Shown here: positions 43,707-55,965 of the stretch, piece after piece
Layout: each line of letters starts with the position of its first letter
Position numbering within the stretch: the stretch's first letter is position 1
Assembly: GCA_963402885.1 (NCBI GenBank)
Contig: OY727096.1
Coordinates: 31,353,820 to 31,417,819 of the forward strand
Length of the DNA: 64,000 bases
Reading direction: 5' to 3'
DNA from: Antedon bifida
Taxonomy: Eukaryota; Echinodermata; Crinoidea; Comatulida; Antedonidae
The notes under the pieces: generated by a model
What the model was told of the DNA's origin: nothing
Database searches by the model: none
Seen by the model: only the letters and a program-made list of their open reading frames with translations
Position numbers and translations under genes: made by a program

Positions 43707-46469
43707 CTACTAGGTTCGACCCGCGCTAAATGGTCATAAAAAAATAACATAGGTTCTGAATAGCACATTCCTTTGAATAGCCTATGATTGAACTATGAGC
43801 CTACTAACAAGTTCTCAACGTTAGTCTATATCTATCATCATTCCACTTGTATCATGAATCAATAATGGTTTTCACATTACTAATACTATTATACTAATTA
43901 ATATCTATATACTGATTAGATACAGTAGTATCATTAAGATAATTTTGTTTTTCAAACGATTCAACAATGTGAATCTTTCCATTAAGTTTTTTTTCTTCAT
44001 AATTTAATTTCAGGAAATGTGAATAAAAGTGAAAACAGTAATTGAACATGATTTATTGTGTCAAACCACTTGTGTTAGTTTTCATATTGTACAATATTTA
44101 TGGTGTTATTACGGTATTTACTGTAATTCCGTAAATCTTTAAATATCACCTGATAAATTTATTATATTTATTTTAAATAGTGATAAATAACACACATAAA
44201 CTGTAACAATATATATTAGACAGACTATTTTATTAGGAATAAAATTTGTCAAATCAAATTAAACATCAAGACATGTATGGGCATAAAAATCAATCAGCTT
44301 TGAGCTTGCATATTATATACAGCGCAACCCCTGTATAATTTTATCATAATACCATATTTATTAAATTTTATTTAAAGTTGAAAGTTTTTTACTTTTTAGG
44401 CCTAAATGATTTATAAGTTCATGTGAGAACATGTATATTTCTTAAACCATTTGTGGGTTTAACGCTCATGTACAGGCTTTACTTTTATATATTATCTGGT
44501 TGATATTTTACATAAATCAAATAGGCCCTATATTTAGCAGAAATCATTAAAAACATGAATTTTCATTTGTCAAAAACAACCTTTTTCAGTACCGTAGTTA
44601 GGTAGTTTAACCTAATATATAATACCATGAAGACTCCATAGAAAGTGACAAAAATGCAAAAGGTATACGGTGATAATTTTTGCTATAGCAATAAAAATAG
44701 GAAGTGAAATAAAAGCACCAGAAATGTAAAATTCAAGTTATATTACCTATATTTAATCATCTGACTGTTGTTTCACCCATTCTGTATCAATTATTATTAT
44801 GTAACAGACATACAAGTCCCGATACAAGTCGATGTGATTTATTGTTTATTACGATTTGATTCCTAGTGATACGAGCTTGCCTAGGAAGTGGCCTATTTTC
44901 ACGTTTTATAGTCGTATTTATGTGACAGTTGTGTCATCATACCAGGGAGTTGTAAAATAACTCCCTGGTCATACAATACATTTTTATATAGTTCTAAGTT
45001 GTTTAATATGAAATACTGCCAGCGGGTTCATACTGTTTATTATGTTTGTATCTGAGAAGAGTGAAATTGTAACTTCAATCCCTGGTAGCCTATGTACAGA
45101 ATTTTGTCACTAAAATTATCCTCCAACGTTTATAGTATTATTTATTATGGAACGTTGTTTGATTATCATCAAAATCGATGTGCTGCCATCTATATAACTA
45201 AAATTCATAACAAACAAGCTGCAATACGCGGACTATTAATTTAGGTCAATGCAAATTTAAACAAGAAATATTTCTTACAAAAAACGCCGCACGACATTTT
45301 AAAATTAATCATTGTTCTTTTGATTAATTTATGATTAATTATTAAAAAGATGTCCTTTAATCGCAAAGATACATACAAATCACAGATAGTTCTTTAATTT
45401 TGAATCACATGCCCATTTTTTCACTAGTTAATTGTATACACAGCATTTGAAGAAAGACATGTGTACCTTTCCAACAATGTATTATTTGCAAACAAATATT
45501 AATCTACTAATTCCAAAATGGCATTTAAAAATGGTCAATTTTGAACTTTAATGTGGTGTAGCCTGTTTGTCTGTGACCTCAACCTGAACTGTAGGCATGC
45601 AACTGAATACCCTCTAGAGACAACGTGAATTACAAGTGAAAATTCTTTCACAATCTGTTGATTCGCGTCAACCAATCAAAGGGCAAGAATCCAAAATCGT
45701 TCAACCGTGAGCCCTCATAGACTCTTTTCCTAGACGTTTTTGGGTCCAGCAGCTGGGACGTATAAATTATAGTGAGTTTCCATTTTAGCAAAACTGTCGG
45801 CCTTAGATACTAAAGCTACCGTTATTAATGAATATGTCCTCATGGGACCTAGCTGGCTAGAGCAGCGGCGCGAAAAATAAGAGCTGAACTCAACCAAATG
45901 TCAGAATTGTAATTTCCAAAATGTCACCACTCTTGGAAGCTTTTTTCTTTTAGCAACCACTGTGCATGCGCAAGCTGACTTTTCCCATAATGCTTTATTG
46001 TGAAAGACTTTTACCATAATGCATTCTGCCATAGCACAATTTGTAGGTGCGTGGGCCGAATAAATAATTGCTAATAAATATGATTGGTGCACCAATATGA
46101 TTGCATCGATTCGATGACAGTCGCCCTCATCTTACTTCTTTTTCTACAGGTTGACGCTAAATTAATATCCACTGATTTATTTAAACAACTGGCAATTTGT
46201 AGTGCGCCCTCTATATCGACACACAGTTTTGGGTTCCTCTGTAGGTATGGTTTGCGATTTCTTGTCGTGAATTCGATTTTGTGTTTTCAGACTTATCACG
46301 TCAATTATAAGTGGAATAAATGCATCGTGTGACAGCATCACAAACATGATGTGTGTTTTCAATATAATATTAACTGATTGCACCGATTACTGAGCTGCTA
46401 CCATCTGATCAGAGTTTCCAAGGAAACTTTTGTAAATGGTCAATCTATGTCTAAAAAAAAAAATGGGCT
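43707..46469. other. Intergenic, no gene recognised
   Basis: AT-rich unique DNA apart from the 44937 insert. Small frames at 45901-46383 on both strands overlap each other and carry no family signal. Confidence 0.5.
44937..44973. mobile_element. 27-bp palindromic insert with 5-bp target duplication
   Basis: CCAGGGAGTT-GTAAAAT-AACTCCCTGG, perfect 10-bp stem, 7-nt loop, flanked by TCATA (44937-44941) and TCATA (44969-44973). Same ends as the 31023-31054 insert, different target sequence. Confidence 0.6.
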
Positions 46470-46700
46470 AAATTTCCCACAGTTGACGTCCATCTCTCCT
46501 AATGAGATTCATGTCGTCCAGCTCTCACCGTTTAATGTAGGCATACGTATCAGCAGTCAGATGTGTAAGGGACTCCAGTCTGAGAAGACTTGTTCTACCA
46601 CCAGAACTATAATGGTCCAGGAAAGCCTTGAACCTCTGGCGAGGTTGTGGATATGGTATCCGGCGACCCTGCCGTAACCGCTCGGCCACATGCGACTAAA
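46470..46700 (-). mobile_element. tRNA-derived SINE (Ser/Leu-like head)
   Basis: On the minus strand GTCGCATGTGGCCGAGCGGT (46696 downward) carries a textbook type II tRNA box A (TGGCCGAGCGGTTA), and AGAGGTTCAAGGC about 50 nt later matches box B. The acceptor ends do not pair and transcribed sequence seems to continue (TGCTGATACGTATGCC, GGTGAGAGCTGGACGACATG), so this is read as a SINE rather than a tRNA gene. It is GC-richer than its surroundings. Confidence 0.6.
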
Positions 46701-47516
46701 CAACACAAAGCATCTGTAAAATAACAGCTTAACGGTTTATTTAATCTCTCTTCTCTCTTAGGCCTGCGTAGACTTTAATGGCGTCATAATGTAGACGTGG
46801 TTGACTGCGAATTCAATGCGTTGCGGGAATTTGCGATTACGTCACAGAAAGGGAGGTGGTGATCTCTGAGCGGGGTTGATAAAATCTGTTGGACAACAAC
46901 AGCGTCCTCGACCCCTATTGATAAATACAGTCCCTAAAGTGAACATATTTCACCAACCTTTCGTTGCACATAACAGTTTAACACAAAACAAATGAATTAT
47001 TCAAATGACATTCGTCTTTATTCTTTCCAATACAAACATGACGATTTATTTACGTAACACGTAAACAGAGCTTTTTAGATAAAAAAAACATTGTTGTACG
47101 AAAACATGAAAATGTCTAAAAAATGCATACCTTTAAAAAATGTTCAGACTTTCATTTTTTCACTAAAAATGGAAGACTAAAAGGAATGTTATTTTCTTAG
47201 CGATACATATTATACTAATCACGGTTCAAACTGCGCATGGGTAGAACTTTGCACATGTTAAACGGATTTACATACGCGATAAGTATAACCATGCACAGTC
47301 TGAATTGTGAATAGGCTAATTAAGGCTAAAATGGTTTAAAACAGTATTAAGCAACTCTCTTATAAGGTCACCAAATGTAGTCTTGCAATTCTTATTAATT
47401 AAATAATTACGTTATATACAATGCTTGTGAAACTGTTTCGTCATGATCCAATGTATACCATATTATGTCTGTACAACTAGGAATACAATTGAAGTTATTA
47501 CTCTTAAATATAATGT
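46701..47516. other. Intergenic, CpG-containing patch then AT-rich
   Basis: 46740-46930 is somewhat GC-richer with a CRE-like TTACGTCA at about 46848. No exon can be assigned. The remainder is AT-rich. Confidence 0.45.
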
Positions 47517-47683
47517 CTAATGCTTGGTTCTTACTAGCGACAAATTACAAGGTACGTAATGCAACGTAAGTGATTTGACCAATCACAAGCGATGGATTAT
47601 TCGAACTGTAGCTTGTCATTGGTCAACTCGCATGCGTTGCGTCTACGTCATTGCGTTGTCTCTATAGTGGGAACCAACCTTAG
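47517..47683. mobile_element. GGTTCCCACTAG MITE, family C copy
   Basis: CTAATGCTTGGTTCTTACTAG ... GATTTGACCAATCACAAGCG, ATGGATTATTCGAACTG ... CATTGGTCAACTCGCATGCG ... ATAGTGGGAACCAACCTTAG. Same palindromic layout as 22588-22732, about 10-15% diverged by eye. Confidence 0.85.
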
Positions 47684-47763
47684 CATTCTAAGTATTGACG
47701 TTTTTATACAAAACAGAATCTATATTAACGCCATGATTTTATATTGTAGCTGTGTTATCATAA

Positions 47764-47875
47764 GATAAAAACGCGTTTATGATGAAAATCAAAACGTGTT
47801 TATGATGAAAATCAAAACGTGTTTATGATGAAAATCAAAACGCGTTTATGATCAAAATCAAAACGCGTTTATTGC
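47764..47875. repeat. 23-bp tandem array
   Basis: Five units of AAAACGCGTTTATGATGAAAATC (ACGCGT or ACGTGT), the last truncated. It shares the ACGCGT core with the unrelated 22-bp array at 18184-18395. Confidence 0.9.
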
Positions 47876-48749
47876 AAACAAATCTGAATTAACATTAACT
47901 ATGTGGATATTTACATTAACTTATTAGCAGCTTTGACGTAACTTTACATTATTGCATTTATTTAGTAACAACTACCAAATATTTAGTATCGCACAAATTG
48001 TAGGCATATTTACAACGACGACATTTTTCGTTAATTTACAATAACAGTAAAATAATCAATTTCCAAAATGGAAAAAGAAAATCTAGTTGGTAATATACGA
48101 CGAAGACGTAAATATGGCGCGCGCGTTCGAATGTTGATACTACAACCGCGTGGATTCTGTACATTATGCGTCAATACTTCATGATGAGGTATAGAAAGTG
48201 GTGTCCCGACAACTTAATTACCAAATAAACCATTAGAAACTTCCCAATTTATACATAATTTAATCCATAAATCCCAAACATTTAACCAAGGTAATGTACT
48301 AAAATTATATTTAATGTGTTATTTGCACCCTATGGAATGATTTACGAACATTGCTGTGGAACACACTTCAGTTGGCAACTTGCCAGTTTTAACCAATTAT
48401 TGCATTAAATTAGACATCATTAAAATGTCATTATTTCAGTACTTAAATTATCTAACGTATTGTTACATATCATGTATGTTTTTTCAGGCAAATTAGTAAG
48501 AAAGTCTTAAATGGCACAGTATTACATAAAACCTTTAAAAAAGACATATCACAGTAATGAATGAATGGTTTCTTATTTATCAAAATGGAATGATAAGTAT
48601 GAACTTATTGGCTTTGTTCTCAGCTAGCTGCACGATAGTCTTAGGAACATAATATTTGTTGTGACCTGCCGATCAATTCAAGTTATGATGGCAAAACAAG
48701 GCAGTAGAATTAGCATATACATTATAAAAGATTTTTAACAGCAGCAACA
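47876..48749. other. Region 3' of NeuroD gene, likely containing its 3' UTR
   Basis: AT-rich, no repeats recognised. It lies directly downstream of the minus-strand NeuroD stop. Candidate minus-strand polyadenylation hexamers (TTTATT on the + strand) occur only near 47.9 kb, so the 3' UTR end is unresolved. Confidence 0.4.
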
Positions 48750-49799
48750 TCAAACGTATTGGTCTAGAAAATCTTGTTCAGATGCAGACGACAATAACGT
48801 CAGATCCTTTCCGTCTAGTGGTGTGACGTCGCAATCAAAAGAATCGCCACTGTTACTACTACTGCTACTACATTCAGAATTGAGGTCACACGACGAAGTT
48901 GATGACGTCATTAATGACGTATAATCCGTATTCATAGGAACAGAATCTGAGAAGTTTGGCGTGGTTGGGGGCGTTGGTCCATGTATCTCGGTTCCCGCCA
49001 CAAGTGGTGAGCTTTGGAATTGCAGTGTGTTAGAATTGTATACTTGCTGGTAATTGACAACATTTGGATCTGTATAGAACATACTGGTGTAACCGCATGA
49101 CGTTGACAACTGGTTACTCTGGAATGAATTCATATAATTACTTGGTTGTTTATGGCCGTATTGATTATTTACAATGATATCTTTTAATGGCCAATCATAT
49201 TGATCTTGCAATCTTTGTGCGCTTGCTTCTGGAAGTAGAGTTCTGGGATTCAACTGCATACATCCTGCAACGAGGTTACTCGTTGGCTGAGAGAGTCCTT
49301 CAGACAGTGTCTGCGCAAACGAAACTGTATCTGGCACTGAGCCAGAGCGTAATATTTCCGACAAGGCACTTATGTAGTTTTTAGCAAGCCTCAAAGTTTC
49401 AATTTTCGACAACTTTTGATTCGTCGAGTAACACGGAACGACTTTTCGCAGAAGATCAAGCGCCATATTCAGGCCATGCATGCGCGACCTTTCTCTTGTA
49501 TTTGCCTTTACACGGCGTTGTTTTAGTTTAAACACTCTTGCTGGAGTCATTTTCTTCTTTTTAGGACCGCGTCGTTTAGGTGGGGGCTTCTCGCCATTTT
49601 CAGTTGTTTCTTGTTTTTGCTTCTTTGTTAGTCTTCCCTTTTTGACGCCTTGTTTCTTTGATGACTTCCCATGCTGCTCAGTTTTACTGGTTAATTTTGT
49701 ATTTTCTTCTTCAGTAATTTCACTCATTTTCTTTAAATTTCCAAACTTGTCTAGGCTTTCCTGACCAACTTTTATTTCCGCAACAACAGCGCTGGGCAT
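48750..49799 (-). CDS. neurod: NeuroD-family proneural bHLH transcription factor
   Basis: Single-exon CDS of 349 residues. Residues 71-84 ([14 protein letters not shown]) are the NeuroD nuclear-localisation block; 94-149 are the bHLH ([40 protein letters not shown]); 150-190 ([39 protein letters not shown]) are the conserved segment after helix 2 that defines NeuroD rather than neurogenin or Atonal; then a Q/N/S/T-rich activation tail ([11 protein letters not shown], a Ser run at 311-315). By family it dimerises with E-proteins on E-boxes and drives neuronal differentiation. The start at 49799 is chosen because an acceptor (TTTTATTTTATAG) ends at 49817, so the upstream in-frame ATG is intronic; NeuroD genes usually have a 5' UTR intron and one coding exon. 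T101 and S105 in the basic region replace the vertebrate A and N. Confidence 0.95.
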   Translation of the reverse strand: MPSAVVAEIKVGQESLDKFGNLKKMSEITEEENTKLTSKTEQHGKSSKKQGVKKGRLTKKQKQETTENGEKPPPKRRGPKKKKMTPARVFKLKQRRVKANTRERSRMHGLNMALDLLRKVVPCYSTNQKLSKIETLRLAKNYISALSEILRSGSVPDTVSFAQTLSEGLSQPTSNLVAGCMQLNPRTLLPEASAQRLQDQYDWPLKDIIVNNQYGHKQPSNYMNSFQSNQLSTSCGYTSMFYTDPNVVNYQQVYNSNTLQFQSSPLVAGTEIHGPTPPTTPNFSDSVPMNTDYTSLMTSSTSSCDLNSECSSSSSNSGDSFDCDVTPLDGKDLTLLSSASEQDFLDQYV

Positions 49800-49817
49800 G
49801 CTAAGTGCTCTTTCTCC
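49800..49817 (-). other. 5' UTR remnant and splice acceptor of NeuroD coding exon
   Basis: Minus strand: ATTTTATAG|GAGAAAGAGCACTTAGC then ATG. The exon begins at 49816 with a 17-nt leader; the first non-coding exon and promoter lie at higher coordinates and were not located. The CpG-richer block at 50180-50310 is a possible site. Confidence 0.65.
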
Positions 49818-51874
49818 TATAAAATAAAACAATTCAAATCAAGTTTAATTACTAATGAGATAGATGTAATAAAATTAAACAGCTCATCAGGATAAAGATA
49901 TGTTATAATCTCTACCTTGCTGAGCCCGTATCTAGAGTGGCTATTTCATCAATTTATACAAATCCATGTCTGTAAATTACACGTGGTATATTCGCCGGAA
50001 ATTGAAAACAAGTTTTATCTCAATTATCGCCAAACTAAATAAATCAAGTAATTTGAATTTGCGGCTCTTAAGTGGTGTGATTTGCGTAAATGTTTACTAC
50101 AATTTTCCCTTTCAAAAGTGAAGGCATGGCTTACAAATCAAGGGCAATATTAAGTGCAAACGTTCAATGTACCATCAACGAAAAAAAAAAACTCGTAATT
50201 TTACGCTGGCGCATTCAAACTTTGAAGGACTGGAAGCGACTTATGTACGTACGCGTCAATTTGCGTGTAATCGACGCACTGCTGCCAACTTGACGCCGAT
50301 GATCAAAATAAAGATCGAAATGTTAAATTATGGATTCCCTCTCTTTATGGAGTCAGTTTTATTCCATGAACATGTTATGTTATATAAATAATTGTACGTA
50401 TTGTACGTATATGCTTATATAACAGACTTAGCTCTAAAATGAACTGGGTCACTCCGTCGAATCAAAACAATTTGTATTCATGGTATGCATTATTATAGTT
50501 ATTAAAATGCGATTTAAGCTTATTCCACAAAACCTTAATTATTCTATAGATGAGCGTGAAGATTTTTAACAACTGTGGGTAATTTGAGGTTGATATAACG
50601 TGAACTTGCTTTGTTACTGTTTCACCTTATTACGGGCTATAAAACCAGATAATCTATTCATGATTAAGGAATAGTCATCGTAAGGCTACAATCCAGAAAT
50701 AGATACCGTAGAATCTAACTTGGCAATGATCGAATTGTTAGACGTCACAATCTCTAAATGTCCGTTCTTTATCGACACTTTGTATACGGGTCTATTGTCT
50801 TATTGGGCCATTGAAAAATACAACCTTATTTATTTGTTCATTTAGCCTATATAAAATTGTTTTTTATATAGCATTTATCTATATCCATATACCTCTGCTG
50901 TGTGGTTTAGAAATGATCTTCTTTCGTTAATATTATAATGATATACAAAGAAATGACAAAATTAGTACAATTTTAACATTAACAATTTAAATACGGTAAA
51001 TAAATGAAATAAATCATGGTATAGTATGGGATAGGCCCACAAAAATAACCATAACTTTGATGACAACAGACAGATGAATCATTGATTATTCATTCTAAAT
51101 GTTATTCTCTCTCATTAAAATAATACTCGGATTATCTTTTCCTCTTTACGCATCTAATATGAGACATGCGCACCCAAGCGTTCCATTTCAGGTGTAAATT
51201 TTCACAATTTGAACTTGGAAGTTCCTTTTAGCAGCCAATCAGTCACTAAACAAGACAGAAGCTAAATGTAAACATTTTCTTTACGACACAAAAGCGAACA
51301 AAGACTTTAGCCTGTTTAGCATAATGAAGCCTTTGTTTAGTAAAGTAATCCAACAGGGAAGAAGTGCATCCCTCGGGCGACGAGATTCAACTCTCTTGCT
51401 ACTAAAAGATCTTAATGCTTTATAACTTCTATATATTACTGATATGTTTTAAATATTCTATACCCAACGGTTATATGCTTACTGATCAATGTCAATGGAT
51501 AGGCAGACAATCAGTCAAAAAGATGAACGATGGTGGAGATTGCAAGCAATATATAATAATAATAAGTACAATAATAGTTAGCAAAATACGTGATTGTATT
51601 GCTAAATTGCAATTACGATTCTTGTTATGTCCTCTCGAAAACAATAAAGAGATGAATGGAACTCGCAATTAAAGAATTGTCCTACTTTCAACATACTACT
51701 ACTATGCAATCTAATAAGTAAACATGGAATAATTGTTTTTCTTGTAATATCTAATGCAAAGCTATTTAGGTTGTAAAAACGAATAAGCCTGCTCTTCTGC
51801 TGTTTTATAGGCACTTTTAAATCAAGCCTGTTGTGTTTATATCTTTTCTGATTATTTTGTTAATATCATTTTTC

Positions 51875-51877
<3 letters not shown>
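49818..51877. other. Upstream of NeuroD: intron/promoter region, no gene recognised
   Basis: Must contain the NeuroD 5' UTR intron and probably its first exon. A CpG-containing patch (TACGTACGCGTCAATTTGCG at about 50245) stands out from AT-rich surroundings. Overlapping 67-85-codon frames carry no motif. Confidence 0.45.

Positions 51878-51918
<41 letters not shown>
51878..51918. repeat. (TA)n microsatellite
   Basis: About 20 consecutive TA dinucleotides. Confidence 0.95.
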
Positions 51919-51923
<5 letters not shown>

Positions 51924-52600
51924 AAAATGAAACAAATACAAATTAAGAATGATAGTTAAGACAAAAAGGAAACCTTTTGATAGGCCTACACGGAGATAAT
52001 ACAGGTGATTGATGGTCCTGTCTGTTAGATCTAATGTTATTCTTTTGTGCCAGCTTCAGTATCATTTATTTGTAACTACAGTAGTATGTAATGGTAGCTA
52101 AGTAAAAATATAAAAATAAACCCTGATCAGAAGTTTAATAGGCCTACTAAACAAGAGAAACAAAATGATTTTTTAAAAATCTTTTATTTTGGACATGTAT
52201 AGCTTTTCTAATAAAACTAATAATTATGCTGTACGTTTGTGTTTCCATTTTTCCATATTTATACAATAAGTGCAATGTAGGTCCATTAAAATAATCCTAT
52301 AAAATGTAGATTAAGCATAAAACATTAAAATATACAAAAAGTGCCTTGTATGTTATTCATTATTGTACTTTTAAAGTATTAACAGTTAAAAAAAAAAAAT
52401 AAGAGATCATTTTAAATTATGCAACTGTAACTCGGTGGCAATGTGTATGTCTCCAAATAACCTCTTTTAGTACTGAATGAGTAAAATCATAATTACGGAA
52501 AACGGTCCAAAAAACGAATGCGCTTTACTGGTTATGAATGTGTAGGTTATAATGCTAATTATGAATTACTTTAATAGACATATGTTAATGTATACATAAT

Positions 52601-52748
52601 GTAAACTCTGCCTATACTATCAAACTAGTTCGACAAAAAAGTGTGATGTGCCTAAATTTGGTAGTGATATGACATCATCATGTACATATAGGTATGGGCA
52701 CATCACATTTTTGTCATATAAATTTTGATAGTGTAGAAAGAGCTTTAT
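52601..52748. mobile_element. MITE family A copy 3
   Basis: GTAAACTCTGCCTATACTATC ... TTTTGATAGTGTAGAAAGAGCTTTA, with interior GTGATGTGCCTAAATTTGGT and GACATCATCATGT: the family A hairpin in the reverse orientation relative to 7121-7291. Confidence 0.85.
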
Positions 52749-55735
52749 ATGGTGATTCTATAACTTCTGGGCAAAAAAAAAATATTTATAATAATAATAT
52801 ATAAAAATATTGTAGTAGCATTAGATGATCTGAAAATTGACGGCAAAGCTGCCCTTCAAACATTATTGAATTACTTTCATCCAGTCATAAATATATAGGT
52901 CTATCTGCACAACAATTTGTAAAAAACATCTAACAATTCTTTAACTTCTGGACAAAGGCACTTAAAAGAAATCCTAACTCCAATTTGTTACCATATCAAA
53001 TGCGTTCATTATAGCCACTGTAAATGAATAGTCTACTGAGGTTTTACGTTGCACTGCAAACACTAATAAAAACAATACTGCAGATCTTACTAATACTTTG
53101 TATAAATCCCGACTAAAATTATTATCATGGTTTTTTATGAATATTTTAAATAATTTATTCGTGGAGTTGAAATCAAATGCGTAATCAAGCGTCTTGTTCG
53201 CAAGTTAGATATAGCCTACAAATATCTTGGTGTTATAGCCCGTGATGGGACCCATGGGGGACTGTCTCACTTCAGCCTGTTATCCATTTTCCCGCGAGAT
53301 TTCTTAGCTAATGCTTCAAATTGATATACACTTCAATTACGCATTTAACTATGAGTCATCGACTGGCGCATGTCTAATGAATGTCGGATATTTTCTTGGC
53401 TCAATGCCAATATACGTGCACGATTCAGTACTGTCATCATAGAGGAAAATATATATACGATAATGTACTATGTTCATTGCATAAATTATTACTTAGATTT
53501 ACAATCATTAGAACATTTAGTAAACGCACATTTGAAAGTTTTTCTGATAAGTAGGCCTAATGTTATAATAATAATAATTTGTTTTTGTTTTAAACAGATG
53601 GATAATTATTTTGATAACATTTTTCAACAGCCACGCTTCTTAGTGGTACCATGTCATTTACCGAAATTTAAAAAACGAATTTCTTCAATAGAAGTTACCG
53701 GCATTTTTTGCAGTTTCCATTACCGTCGATGTCACTCTACACACATGGGTATAGATGAGTATCAAATTTGCGTTTTTAATTTAACCGCTAACACATATAA
53801 AAACATGAAAATCAACAACGTACTAATACTATTAGGACAAATGTATGCTTTTCGTTTTGGGAAATTTGAAAAGTGTTTAAAACGGATATAATGTCTATTA
53901 GGAGTAAGATATAACAAGATTAAAGAGTATAATGCAATTATACCAAGACTGTTTAATTCGATTTTAAACCACAGCATAACAATAGGCTCGTGATAATGGT
54001 ATCAACCTGTACTGAATACTTTTTATTCTTGTATTCAATTGAATAATATGACGTTTTTAACTGTACGTTAAATTGTATAAATCAGTAATTAGGATAGGTC
54101 TATGCATTCTTTGAATTTTCGCGAATATTAAACAAAAACCCTCAAAACTTAGACAGATCAAATTATAAGTATGAATTCATTTCTATAGTGACTTTGCCAG
54201 TTGCCAGTTTGCACACTTTGGCGCGTGCATGCAAATGCTGACACAAATTACAACTTGCGTACGTGCCATTCAACTGTCTCTTCATGTTGACGCATTTACA
54301 GTAAAAATGCTTTTGTATTGTGTAACCGAACATTGAAGAAGTTTAATTTATCCTTTAAATCGCCTCACATTAAGTTGTTATCCTTTTATTTCCACAACTC
54401 ATTCATATCAATTTATTTTTGCTCGCAAACAATTGTAGATATATGCTGTTTTTTCTCTTTTAAAACATCTCTTTGTTGTTAAAACCAAAACAAAATTCAG
54501 TTCTAATTTGGAATATTTTGTAAATTTGTATTAAAGAAAATTTAGTGCAACAACGAAGTAATATTGACAATTCTTACAATAATACGAATTGTATACGACT
54601 CATATTCAAGAACTAATTCAAGTTATATTATTTTCATGATTATGAAATATAATTGTCATCTTGTTTTTAAAGATTTAGAATGTTTCAACAAGAATTTTCT
54701 GTCACCACTCTATCATTTTGAAAAAAAAGACGAAGCATATCCATTAACCAAAAACGCCTAGCAGGCTTATTTCCTTAACTTCTTCTTCTTTCTATCTATA
54801 CGCACTATGTTATACTTCAAATTTGTATGGTAAGGCAGGCATATTATGTATACAAAATTGTGATGATGTTGCCAAAAGACAATTAAATTCAACATAAATA
54901 TCAGAAAGATCACAAAATCAATACAATAATACCTCCGAACAAATTAAAGTCATATAATAATTACAAGTTAAAAACGAATACAATTATCACCGTTAGGCCT
55001 ACAAAACAAGTCACAAATAAAAATGAGTTTACATATGCAAGTAGGCCTAACGTTAACAAACAAAAAGAACACATTTACAAAATAGTTATTACTGGTCAGC
55101 TCAGTCAGTACAGGGGTAGGCCTATATATATAAAAGAGTTTGGTGGTTTCTCCCTTTCCGTTTAACAGATTGCTACACGTGAGTGTGTCTTGCTATGACG
55201 CGTGGCACGTCACAAGCGTCACGTGTCAGTGTTTTCATAAACCCGTGTGGGACGTTAAATGATAATAGTATCGTTATCCACAAACAATAGTCAACACCAA
55301 GCATTACGATGTTCACATCTGTTCACTGCTGTTTATATTTGACATATAGGTCTATTGGTAAACTGCTGTAATGGATGGCAATTATCACTAGGATGTAGGC
55401 CTACATTACAATTAGGCTACAGTGGCATACAACCACCAAGTTGTGAATTCTTACGCTGACGCATATCAGAAAGAAGAAAATCAGAAGAAACCGAAAAGTC
55501 CGTCTGTAATATTATATAAATTGTCTACAGATATTTCGCGACCCATTGAAGAAAAACACAATTTACGCACATATTATTTTCGCAAACAGTAGCCTAATTA
55601 AACGCGCGTGTTTTCTAGTTGGAACCAAGTTTTTTTACGTCAATTTAAATGAAGAAAACCTTATTTTTTAAAATAAAGACAATAGTGAATACATTTAAAA
55701 AATTCTTCGTATTATTAAATTATACTAATGTTTTA
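52749..55735. other. Intergenic, no supported gene apart from the 53370 frame
   Basis: AT-rich with TAGGCCTA octamers at 53552, 54994, 55043, 55117 and 55397, an ATGCAAAT octamer site near 54231, and a CTAGTTGGAACCAAG remnant of a family C end at about 55616. Confidence 0.5.
53370..53891 (+). CDS. Unrecognised 173-codon open frame
   Basis: Longest open frame in the intergenic DNA. The product is rich in I, F, Y, C, N and K; a hydrophobic VIIIIICFCF run at about residues 64-73 is followed by MDNYFDNIFQQPRFLVVPCH and a basic end. A TTTTGTTTTAAACAG just before that internal ATG could act as an acceptor. No domain recognised, amino-acid usage resembles translated AT-rich DNA, and there is no homologue known to me, so coding is doubtful. 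Confidence 0.2.
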   Translation: MSNECRIFSWLNANIRARFSTVIIEENIYTIMYYVHCINYYLDLQSLEHLVNAHLKVFLISRPNVIIIIICFCFKQMDNYFDNIFQQPRFLVVPCHLPKFKKRISSIEVTGIFCSFHYRRCHSTHMGIDEYQICVFNLTANTYKNMKINNVLILLGQMYAFRFGKFEKCLKRI

Positions 55736-55965
55736 TTAAAGATATATTGTCCCTCTAAAAAAGTTGAATATGCCATGTATTTGAGTTATTAACTTTGACC
55801 TAAAATTGGATCAGAAAAAAAAATCACCTGAAAAAACTGTAATTTAGATCAAACAAATTGTCAGACAATGTTTTGGCTTACTTTTTTTTCTAGAGAAGTG
55901 AAGGCATAACTTAATTTAAATGATTTTATTCATCTTCATTGTTCATAGTGGACAATATATCTTAA
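55736..55965. mobile_element. TTAA-bounded MITE, family E copy 2
   Basis: TTAAAGATATATTGTCCCTC left, GTGGACAATATATCTTAA right, interior GTTGAATATGCCATG and TTAACTTTGACC words shared with 5592-5848. More diverged than copy 1. Confidence 0.8.

Noticed and set aside
45838..45866. tRNA box A-like GACCTAGCTGGCTAGAGCAG
   Set aside because: No box B at the right distance and no acceptor pairing; not supported as a tRNA or SINE.
46613..46696. Functional tRNA-Ser/Leu gene on the minus strand
   Set aside because: Box A and B are present but the acceptor and T stems do not pair and SINE-like sequence continues downstream.
49187..49764. Sense-strand open frames opposite NeuroD
   Set aside because: Shadows of the minus-strand coding exon.
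49800..49832. Upstream in-frame ATG extending NeuroD by 11 residues
   Set aside because: It lies within the intron, before a clear TTTTATAG acceptor; NeuroD starts at 49799.
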